Below, piece by piece: positions 56,622 to 64,000 of a stretch of DNA of 64,000 nt. The stretch is from Methylobacterium nodulans ORS 2060 (GTDB lineage Bacteria > Pseudomonadota > Alphaproteobacteria > Rhizobiales > Beijerinckiaceae), in contig NC_011894.1 in NCBI RefSeq assembly GCF_000022085.1, forward strand, positions 7,115,001-7,179,000, given 5' to 3'. Every line of letters begins with the position of its first letter. Positions within the stretch are counted from its first letter, which is position 1. Position numbers and translations under genes: made by a program. The notes below the pieces were generated by a model. The model made no database searches. It was not told the DNA's origin and saw only the letters and a list, made by a program, of their open reading frames with translations.

Positions 56622-56898
56622 GGATCCGGTTCCGCTGCTGCCGAACCGAAGCTGGCGCCGATCGCTTAAATTTGTCTCCCCCCGAGCGCGTGGTTTTCGC
56701 GGTATCCGGAAACCCTCGTCCATGGCCGGGAGCCGGCGCCGCACAGCTTGGAGCGGACGGCCGTGACAGGATCGCGCCATCGTTGCGCATCCATTCAGGC
56801 CCCGGCGGAGGGCGCCAGTCCCCTATCCGGATCGGCACGGGAGCCCCCATGATCGAAGCCAAGCCCGTTCCGGCGAGCTGACGCGTTTCCATCTCGCC

Positions 56899-56946
56899 CG
56901 CGAGATCGAGAGTCCGCGAGATCGAGAGTCCGTGAGATCGAGACCT
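56899..56946. repeat. 16-bp tandem repeat, three copies, after ampG
   Basis: CGCGAGATCGAGAGTC occurs at 56899-56914 and 56915-56930, with a third copy at 56931-56946 that differs in a few bases. It lies just beyond the 3' end of the ampG-like gene. Short direct repeats of this type arise by slippage. Confidence 0.85.
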
Positions 56947-56958
56947 GGGGCTGGCGGA

Positions 56959-58302
56959 TCAGGCGCGCAGCGTGAGGCTGTCGCCGCGCAGCTCCGCCGG
57001 CTCGGCCTCGGGCGGCGGGGCCGGGCGCTCCTCCCGCAGCAGGCGCAGGGCGAGGCAGAGGGCCACGACCGGAATGCCCGTTGCCGAGGTGATGACGAAG
57101 AAGGTCGGATAACCGACCGCCTCGACGGCGAAACCCGAGAGCCCGCCCACGAACTTGCCCGGCAGCGCATAGAGGGAGGAGAGGAGCGCGTATTGCGTCG
57201 CCGCAAAGGCCGGCGAGGTCAGGCTCGACATGTAGGCGATGAGCGCCGTGCCCGCGAAGGCGCCCGCGAAGTTCTCGATGCTGATGCTGGCGATCAGCAG
57301 CGGCAGGTTGTGCCCGGCGAGCGCCACCCAGGCATACATCAGGTTCGAGGCCGAGGCGGCGATCCCGCCCACCAGGAGCGCGTTGAGGAGACCGAGCCGG
57401 CTCACCGCGATCCCGCCCGCGAAGGCGCCCGCGACGCCGATCCAGACCCCGTAGACCTTCGACACGGTGGCGATCTCGGAGAGCGAGTACTTCATGTCGA
57501 TGTAGAGGGGGTTCGCCATGATGCCCGACACGATGTCGGGCAGGCGGTAGAGCGTGATCAGGAGGAGGATGAGCCCGAGCCCGGCCCCCTTCCGGCGCGC
57601 GAGGTCCGAGAAGGGATCGACCACCGCCTCCCGGAGGGCCGTCCGCCAGCCCCGTCCCGCGGGTGGATCCGCGGCCTGCACCTTCGGGGCGGCGAGGCAG
57701 CCCGCGATCGCGATCAGCATCAGGGCCGCCATGGTGACGTAGGCGGGCGTCCAGCCGAAGGCATCGGCGAGGAAGAGCGCCCCGGCGCCCGCGCAGATCC
57801 GCGCGAGGCTGTAGCCGAGCTGGTAGGCGGCCAGCATCATGCCCTGGCGCTCGGCCGGCGCGGAATCGATGCGCCAGCCGTCGACCACGATGTCCTGCGT
57901 CGCCGATGCAAAGGCGATGGTGAGCGCACAGACCACCATGTAGCCGAGCGAGCGCGACGGGTCGCCCTGGCTCATGGCGAGGAGCGCGCCCGCGACGAGG
58001 AACTGCGCGGCGAGCATCCAGCCCCGGCGCCGCCCGAGGAGCCGCGCCAGCACGGGCAGGTCGAAGCGGTCGATGACCGGCGCCCAGATGAACTTCAGCG
58101 TGTAGGCGAGCGAGACGTAGCTGAGCAGCCCGATGCTGGAGCGCTCGATGCCTGCCGTGCGCAGCCACGCCGAGAGCGTCGCGAAGACGAGGAGGATCGG
58201 GAGCCCCGCTCCGAATCCGAGAAGCAGCATCAGGGCCATACGCTTGTCGCTGGCGACGTCGCGCAGGGTCTGCCGGGTGCCGTCGAGCCAGCCGGTCGTC
58301 AT
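56959..58302 (-). CDS. ampG: AmpG-like MFS permease
   Basis: The 447-residue protein has 12-14 hydrophobic segments and AmpG signatures: 'MLLLGFGAGLPILLVFATLSAWLRTAGI', 'FIWAPVIDRF', 'FASATQDIVVDGWRID', and 'IENFAGAFAGTALIAYMSSL'. AmpG imports anhydro-muropeptides during cell-wall recycling, and is needed for inducible beta-lactamase in many bacteria. Start is ATG 58302. The neighbouring genes do not form a pathway with it. Confidence 0.9.
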   Translation of the reverse strand: MTTGWLDGTRQTLRDVASDKRMALMLLLGFGAGLPILLVFATLSAWLRTAGIERSSIGLLSYVSLAYTLKFIWAPVIDRFDLPVLARLLGRRRGWMLAAQFLVAGALLAMSQGDPSRSLGYMVVCALTIAFASATQDIVVDGWRIDSAPAERQGMMLAAYQLGYSLARICAGAGALFLADAFGWTPAYVTMAALMLIAIAGCLAAPKVQAADPPAGRGWRTALREAVVDPFSDLARRKGAGLGLILLLITLYRLPDIVSGIMANPLYIDMKYSLSEIATVSKVYGVWIGVAGAFAGGIAVSRLGLLNALLVGGIAASASNLMYAWVALAGHNLPLLIASISIENFAGAFAGTALIAYMSSLTSPAFAATQYALLSSLYALPGKFVGGLSGFAVEAVGYPTFFVITSATGIPVVALCLALRLLREERPAPPPEAEPAELRGDSLTLRA

Positions 58303-58709
58303 GAATTCCTCGTTCCTCGCCTGAAGCCGTTCCGGAAAGGTGCCCCCGGTTCTCCGCCGAAAACCCGCGCCACGCCAGCATCCCCGGCCGGCGAAGCCTC
58401 GGCTGGCCGACGCTTCGCTTGGGGGCCGCGCCGCAGCGCACTCCGCCCGAGGAGTGAGGCGGCATCATGGTTCACGATCCGTTAACGTCCCGCCGGCGGG
58501 CCGGAGCCTCATGACATGAGCGAAATGACATGGGCGAAGTGACATGGGCGAAGAATCCCGCGGGATGAAGCAGATAAGGTGGGAACCGGAGGTTGTCGCC
58601 CGGGGTTCGCTCGTGGGAGACTTGACTTCAGAGGGTGGTGCTCTGCTCGGTTGCACGGTGCCGCCCTTGCGTCATGCAGCCGGCGGCGCTGCGCAGCGGA
58701 GCAAGGGCG
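58303..58709. other. Divergent intergenic region between ampG-like and histidine kinase genes
   Basis: The 407 bases carry a 14-bp tandem repeat (58511-58552) and no convincing gene. Promoters of both flanking genes should lie here, but I could not assign hexamers. Confidence 0.5.
58511..58552. repeat. 14-bp tandem repeat, three copies
   Basis: ATGACATGAGCGAA, ATGACATGGGCGAA and GTGACATGGGCGAA follow each other at 58511-58524, 58525-58538 and 58539-58552. Spacers are absent, so it is not CRISPR. It lies midway between divergent genes and might be regulatory. Confidence 0.85.
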
Positions 58710-59783
58710 ATGGCCGGGGCTGCCCGCCGATCGATCAGGACCACGGAGAAGCGCCCCCGCGCCGCGGTGCCGAGGGCCGACGAGACCTTCGCGGCGGCGA
58801 TCCGCGCGAGCGGTGTGCCGATGCTGCTGGCCGAGGCCCGGCCGCCCGGTTATCCGGTCGCCTTCGCGAACGAGGCCTTCTGCCGGCTCACCGGTCATGC
58901 CGCCGACGAGATCCTGGGGCGCGACTGCCCGTTCCTGCAGGAGGCCGGGAACGGTGGCCTTCCCCTCGCGCATCTGCGCGCCGCCCTCTCCCGCGGCGAG
59001 GAGGCCCGGGGCGAGGTCCGGCTCGCCCGCAAGGACGGGATGTTCGTCGGCGCGGCGGTGAGCGTGAGCCCGGTGCGGGTCGCCTCCGGCACCCGCTACG
59101 CCTTCGCGGTGTTCACCGACGTGGCCGCGCGGGAGGATGACGACGCGGCCGGTTCCCGCGCCGCGCTCCAGGCGGCCCTCGAGCACCGGACGGAGCTGCT
59201 GCACGAACTCGACCATCGGGCGAAGAACACCCTGCAGGTGATCGCCTCACTGCTGATGCTGCGGGCCCGCCGCGGCCCGGATGCGGCCACCCGGGCGATC
59301 CTCGACCGGATGGCCGAGCGCGTCGGCGCGCTCGCCGCCGTCCAGCGCCTTGGCGGGCCGGATGACGGGTGCCTCGACCTGCGGGTCTTCGCGGAGGAGA
59401 TGGCGGGCGAGCTCCTGGCGGGGGTCGAGCCCGGTCGCATCACCGTCTCGGTGGAGGTCGAGCCGATCCTCGTCCCGGCCGCCAAGGCGGGGCCGCTGGT
59501 GCTGCTGCTGCACGAACTCGCCGTCAACGCGATCCGCCACGCCTTCCCGGACGGGCGGCGGGGGAATGTGCGGATCGCCGCCGCGCGCGCCGACGGGCGG
59601 CTCGCCCTGGAGGTAGCGGATGACGGCGTCGGCCTGCAGGCGACCAATCCGCCGCGGGATGGCTTCGGCCTCAGCCTGATCGCCATGGTAGCACGTCAGC
59701 TCGGCGGCGTCCTCGTCTGGGACGAGGCTCGTCCCGGCACGCGGGCGCAGGTCTCGCTGCCGCTCGATGCGGCGGGGGCGTGA
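58710..59783 (+). CDS. Histidine kinase with degenerate LOV-like PAS domain (HisKA_2 type)
   Basis: The 357-residue soluble kinase has a PAS domain at about 24-140, carrying 'GRDCPFLQ' with Cys73 where LOV domains have the flavin-adduct Cys, and a HisKA_2 kinase core: 'ELLHELDHRAKNTLQVIASLLML' (His169), an ATP-binding N box 'LLLHELAVNAIRHAF' and 'DDGVGL', with 'GFGLSLIAMV'. The Asn/Asn/Gln residues that hold flavin in LOV domains are replaced (Leu, Gly and Phe). ATG 58710 has GGAGCAAGG. No response regulator is adjacent. It ends facing mutS. Confidence 0.85.
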   Translation: MAGAARRSIRTTEKRPRAAVPRADETFAAAIRASGVPMLLAEARPPGYPVAFANEAFCRLTGHAADEILGRDCPFLQEAGNGGLPLAHLRAALSRGEEARGEVRLARKDGMFVGAAVSVSPVRVASGTRYAFAVFTDVAAREDDDAAGSRAALQAALEHRTELLHELDHRAKNTLQVIASLLMLRARRGPDAATRAILDRMAERVGALAAVQRLGGPDDGCLDLRVFAEEMAGELLAGVEPGRITVSVEVEPILVPAAKAGPLVLLLHELAVNAIRHAFPDGRRGNVRIAAARADGRLALEVADDGVGLQATNPPRDGFGLSLIAMVARQLGGVLVWDEARPGTRAQVSLPLDAAGA

Positions 59784-59916
59784 GGTCGCCCCTCCGAAGT
59801 CTTGGTATGACGGCCGTGGAGGCCGGAACGGCTCTCATGCCGAGGAGCGTGGCCGCTTGCATGCCCTCAGGTTCGATCGAGCCTGCGTCAGCCCAGGCGA
59901 GGATGTCCGCTCTCCC

Positions 59917-60090
59917 TGTCCCGGGCGCATGCAACGGCAGCGGAATGCGACCCGGGACCAGCACAAGACGTCGCGCAGCGACCGCTTGTTCGGCCACGCT
60001 GGAGGCAACCGGAGCCGCTTCGCGGCAACTCACCGTGCTGGGTCCCGGATCTCCTAGCGCTCCTGTCGTCCGGGAAAGCGGGAAGGGGCG
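59917..60090. repeat. Intergenic repeat family, copy B (about 170 bases)
   Basis: This is the second copy of the element at 37792, sharing TGTCCCGGGCGCATGC, GGAATGCGACCCGGGA and the long CAACCGGAGCCGCTTCGCGG/CAACTCACCGTGCTGGGT block, with diverged arms. It lies between the kinase gene and mutS, which converge, mirroring the position of copy A. A mutS-side hairpin follows (near 60118-60150). Confidence 0.85.
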
Positions 60091-60153
60091 GAGAATCCGG
60101 AAAGGGCGAAGACCCTGTGATCCGGTCTCCGCACCGATCCTCCGGAAACCGCG

Positions 60154-62955
60154 TCACGCGTCCCGGGCGGCCTTCAGCCGGTAGAGCGCATCGAGGGCCT
60201 CGCGCGGCGTGAGGCCGTCCGGATCGAGGCCGCCGAGGAGGTCGCGCAGGGCGTCCGGCTTCGGTGCGGGCGGCGGTTCGGGCGCCGGCGGCAGGGCGGC
60301 GAAGAGCGGCAGCTCGGCAACCGGCGCGCGGCGGCCCCGCCCGCCATCGCCCTTCTCCAGATCGGCCAGGATCACCTTGGCGCGGGCGATCACCGAGGCC
60401 GGGAGGCCGGCGAGCCGGGCCACCTGGAGGCCGTAGGAGCGGTCCGCCGCTCCCGGCACCACCTCGTGCAGGAACACCACGTCGCCCTTCCACTCGGTCA
60501 CCTTCAGGGTGGCGTTCGAGAGGCGCTCGAGCCGCCGCGCGAGCCCGGTGAGCTCGTGGAAATGGGTCGCGAACAGCGCCCGGCAGCCCGTGACCTCGTG
60601 GAGATGCTCCAGGCAGGCCCAGGCGATCGAGAGCCCGTCGAAGGTCGCGGTGCCGCGCCCGATCTCGTCGAGGACGACGAGGGAGCGGCGCGTCGCCTGG
60701 TTCAGGATCGCGGCGGTCTCCACCATCTCGACCATGAAGGTCGAGTGGCCGCGCGCGAGGTCGTCGGCGGCGCCGACCCGCGAGAACAGCCGGTCGACGA
60801 GGCCGAGATGGGCGGAGCGGGCCGGCACGAAGGCCCCCATCTGGGCCAGCACCGCGATCAGCGCGTTCTGGCGCAGGAAGGTCGACTTGCCGCCCATGTT
60901 CGGGCCGGTGACGATCAGGATCTGGCCGGCCTCCCGGCCGCTGCGCGCCTCGTTCTCGCTCCCCGACAGGTCGCAGGAATTGGCGATGAAGGGCTCGCCC
61001 GCCTGCCGGAGCGCGGCCTCCACCACCGGGTGGCGGGCGCCCTCGACCCGGAAGGTCAGGCTCTCGTCGAGGACGGGCCGCGTCCAGTCGAGCTCGACCG
61101 CGAGCTCCGCGTGGGAGGCCGCCACGTCGAGGGCCGCGAGCGCCGTCGCCGCCGCGTTGATCGCCGCGGCCTGGTCCATCACGGCGGCGGCGAGGGCCTC
61201 GAAGATCTCGAGTTCGAGGGCGAGCGCCCGGCCGGCCGCGTTGGCGATGCGCGATTCGAGCTCGCCCAGCTCCACGCTGGTGAAGCGCATCGCGTCCACC
61301 ATGGTCTGGCGGTGCACGAAGGTCTCGCGCCAGGGATCCTTCAGCAGGGTCTCGCCGACCGCCTGCGGCACCTCGATGTAGAAGCCGAGCAGGTTGTTGT
61401 GCTTGATGCGCAAGCTCCGGCAGCCGGTCTCGGCGGCGTAGCGGGTCTGGAGCCCTGCGACGAAGCGGCGGGAATCGCTCTGGAGCGCACGCGCCTCGTC
61501 GAGCTCGGCCCGGTAGCCCTCGCGCACGAAGTTGCCGTCGCGCCTGACGAGCGGCAGCTCGTCGGCGAGCGCGGCGGCGAGGGTCTCGACGAGCCCGTCG
61601 CCCACGGTGGCGAGGAGCCGCGCGGCCTTGCCGATCTCCCCCGGGAGCGCACCGGCCCCCGCGAGCCGCGTCGCGATGCTGCGGGCCGCGTCGAGGCCGT
61701 CGCGCAAAGCCGCGAGATCCCGCGGGCCGGCCCGCCCGACCCCGATGCGCGAGAGCGCCCGGGCCATGTCGGGCGCCCGCGCGAGGTCGGCGCGGAGCTC
61801 CGCCCGCAAGGCCCCCTCGGCGACCAGGAAGGCCACCGCGTCGTGGCGGCGGCGGATCAGCGCGAGGTCGGTGGAGGGGCCGGCGAGCCGCTCCGCCAGG
61901 AGCCGCGCGCCGGCCGCCCCGACGGTGCGGTCGATGGCCGCGAGCAGGCTCCCGGCCCGCTCCCCCGACAGGGTGCGGGTGAGTTCGAGATTGGTCCGCG
62001 TCGCCGCATCGATGAGCAGGCTGCCGCCGGCACCCTGGCGGGCGGGCGGGCTCAGCGGCACCCTGGCGCCGAGCTGCGTGCGGGCGATGTAGTGCAGGAC
62101 GGTCCCGGCCGCCGCGATCTCCGTGCGGCTGAAGGCGCCGAACCCGTCGAGGGTGGCGACGCCGAACTGCTCCTTCAGCGCCCGCTCGGCCGAGGCCGGG
62201 TCGGCCTCGCCGCGCCCGAGCGGCGTCACCGCGGCACTCGTGTCGCGCCATAGCCGGGCGAGGTCCGGATCGGCGTGAATCGCCTCGGCCATGACGATCT
62301 CGCGCGGCTCCAGCCGGGCGATCTCGGCCGGGAGCCCCTGCCCATCGATCTCGCTCAGGGTGAAGCGCCCGGTCGAGATGTCGACCGCGGCGAGCCCGTA
62401 GGTCCAGCCGGACTCCGAGGCGCGGCGGCGCGCCAGGGCGAGGAGGAGGTTGGCGCGGGCCGGATCGAGGAGCCGCTCCTCCGTGATCGTGCCGGGGGTG
62501 ACGAGGCGCACCACCTCCCGGCGCACCACCGATTTCGAGCCGCGCTTGCGGGCCTCGGCCGGATCCTCGGTCTGCTCGCAGACGGCGACCCGGTGCCCCA
62601 GCGCGATCAGGCGCTGGAGGTAGTCGTCCGCCCGCTCGACCGGCACGCCGCACATCGGGATGTCGGCGCCGCCATGCTTGCCGCGCTTCGTCAGCACGAT
62701 GCCGAGCGCCCGCGAGGCGACCTCCGCATCCTCGAAGAACAGCTCGTAGAAATCCCCCATCCGGTAGAACAGCAGCAAGCCCGGATTGGCGGCCTTGATC
62801 TCGATGTACTGCGCCATCATGGGCGAGGCGGCGGGCTCGGCCGCGGCGGCGCGCCGTCCGCGTGGCGGAGGCGGAGCGTCGTCCGCCGGCTCGTGAGGCT
62901 CGTCGCGCAGCAGGCGCCGGCCGAGGTCGCTGTCCATCGTCATCGGGGCTGACAC
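60154..62955 (-). CDS. mutS: DNA mismatch repair protein MutS
   Basis: The 933-residue protein has domain I with the mismatch-binding Phe-x-Glu in '[11 protein letters not shown]', connector and lever domains, and the ATPase with Walker A '[14 protein letters not shown]' and '[17 protein letters not shown]', plus the C-terminal '[13 protein letters not shown]'. It starts repair by binding mismatches and recruiting MutL. The ATG 62955 start gives an extended N-terminus with '[13 protein letters not shown]', typical of Alphaproteobacteria; in-frame ATGs at 62943 and 62937 are alternatives. Confidence 0.95.
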   Translation of the reverse strand: MSAPMTMDSDLGRRLLRDEPHEPADDAPPPPRGRRAAAAEPAASPMMAQYIEIKAANPGLLLFYRMGDFYELFFEDAEVASRALGIVLTKRGKHGGADIPMCGVPVERADDYLQRLIALGHRVAVCEQTEDPAEARKRGSKSVVRREVVRLVTPGTITEERLLDPARANLLLALARRRASESGWTYGLAAVDISTGRFTLSEIDGQGLPAEIARLEPREIVMAEAIHADPDLARLWRDTSAAVTPLGRGEADPASAERALKEQFGVATLDGFGAFSRTEIAAAGTVLHYIARTQLGARVPLSPPARQGAGGSLLIDAATRTNLELTRTLSGERAGSLLAAIDRTVGAAGARLLAERLAGPSTDLALIRRRHDAVAFLVAEGALRAELRADLARAPDMARALSRIGVGRAGPRDLAALRDGLDAARSIATRLAGAGALPGEIGKAARLLATVGDGLVETLAAALADELPLVRRDGNFVREGYRAELDEARALQSDSRRFVAGLQTRYAAETGCRSLRIKHNNLLGFYIEVPQAVGETLLKDPWRETFVHRQTMVDAMRFTSVELGELESRIANAAGRALALELEIFEALAAAVMDQAAAINAAATALAALDVAASHAELAVELDWTRPVLDESLTFRVEGARHPVVEAALRQAGEPFIANSCDLSGSENEARSGREAGQILIVTGPNMGGKSTFLRQNALIAVLAQMGAFVPARSAHLGLVDRLFSRVGAADDLARGHSTFMVEMVETAAILNQATRRSLVVLDEIGRGTATFDGLSIAWACLEHLHEVTGCRALFATHFHELTGLARRLERLSNATLKVTEWKGDVVFLHEVVPGAADRSYGLQVARLAGLPASVIARAKVILADLEKGDGGRGRRAPVAELPLFAALPPAPEPPPAPKPDALRDLLGGLDPDGLTPREALDALYRLKAARDA

Positions 62956-63514
62956 TAGCAGAGGAAGGCGGCCGTTCCAGGCGGCCGCCGCGTTCTCCCC
63001 CGGGGTTCTCCCCCGGGATGATGGGGATGACGGACGGGCTGCGGGAGAGCGCCCGAATGGCGCGGCTCCGTTCCCGTCACCGGCGTCCGATCAGCTTACC
63101 ACCGGCTCGCCGACCCTGACTGAGAACCCAGCCGCAAGGCGCCCCCGATGGCAGCCCCACCGGTCTTCATGCTGAGGTGCTCCTGGCGATCGAAGATCGC
63201 ACGGAGCCTCTGGCCGGCATCAGCCGGCACGCACGCCTGACCGCTGGTCCGAGGCTCTGGCGGGATGGGATCATCGGTCCGGGGTGCGTGCCGGCTGATG
63301 CCGGCCAGAGGCTCGCTGACGCTCGCACCTCAGCATGAGGAGTGCGGCGGCTTCCACGCAGGTCAGGTTCTATTTGGGGACGATGCGCCCGGCCGAGGCA
63401 TAGGCGGACCGGACGAGGTCGCCGAGGCAAACACTTTGCTTGAGCCCCGCCTCGGGCGGCCCTATGGGACGTCTCCCATGGTCAGATCAGACTAAAGGCG
63501 AAGAAGGTCCCGGC
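62956..63514. other. Divergent intergenic region between mutS and malic enzyme genes
   Basis: The 559 bases contain a long inverted repeat (63168-63337) and no convincing gene. Promoters for mutS and the malic enzyme are expected here. Confidence 0.5.
63168..63337. repeat. Long intergenic inverted repeat
   Basis: CATGCTGAGGTGC (63168-63180) is complementary to GCACCTCAGCATG (63325-63337), and the block 63204-63234 (GAGCCTCTGGCCGGCATCAG plus CCGGCACGCAC) is complementary to 63284-63314. The whole could form a long stem with loops of unequal length; similar elements with 'CCTCAGCATGAGG' ends occur in Methylobacteriaceae and Bradyrhizobiaceae. Confidence 0.85.

Positions 63515-64000
<486 letters not shown>

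Noticed and set aside
56899..56946. Possible CRISPR because of short repeats
   Set aside because: The units follow each other without spacers and number only three; same for 58511-58552.

Overview
The window is about 64 kb of GC-rich chromosomal DNA from an alphaproteobacterium, most likely a member of the Methylobacteriaceae or close Hyphomicrobiales. The evidence is the base composition, an alphaproteobacterial GTTC-N7-GTTC LexA box, an F1-ATPase zeta-type inhibitor, the gene order DUF177-plsX-fabH-ihfA-merR, and the intergenic palindromic repeats. Species was assigned by inspection only.

Left part (1-10.2 kb): the 3' end of a TonB-dependent receptor and a LuxR-type response regulator are followed by an accessory stretch. 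This holds two small DNA-binding proteins, an SOS-controlled umuDC mutasome whose UmuD carries Cys where the catalytic Ser is expected, and a visibly AT-richer four-gene cassette on the minus strand. The cassette encodes a MutL/MORC-like GHKL ATPase, a Rossmann-like protein of unknown function, a DNA cytosine-5 methyltransferase and a Vsr nick endonuclease. The stretch ends at a tRNA-Pro(GGG) gene, so it looks like a tRNA-associated island. The cassette is the best candidate here for an under-described restriction or defence system.

Core part (10.3-26 kb): a DUF502 membrane protein, mutM diverging from ubiE-ubiB (ubiquinone synthesis and DNA repair), an orphan substrate-binding protein, a toxin-antitoxin pair whose toxin is broken by two frameshifts, coaBC, a HerA-like ATPase, a glutathione transferase, a lactate permease, a ribbon-helix-helix regulator, a PHB-type esterase and the zeta-type ATP synthase inhibitor.

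Middle part (26-45 kb): the prkA-yeaH-spoVR stress operon, then the envelope-lipid operon DUF177-plsX-fabH-ihfA-merR, which runs by 4-base and 1-base overlaps into a small conserved-looking gene and a 34-residue membrane microprotein. The bc1 assembly chaperone, bamE, an ABC exporter, trmL, two small proteins, an aldo/keto reductase and the divergent pobR/pobA pair for 4-hydroxybenzoate follow.

Right part (45-64 kb): a ycjF-ycjX cluster with an unknown secreted protein, sixA and a MoxR ATPase; a lone response regulator; a D-glucarate operon (gudD, aldolase, tartronate semialdehyde reductase) behind a LysR regulator; a PilZ protein; an AmpG-like permease; a histidine kinase with a degenerate LOV-like domain; mutS; and the start of a malic enzyme gene. 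Several intergenic repeats punctuate the window, including a roughly 170-base element present twice, each time between convergent genes.
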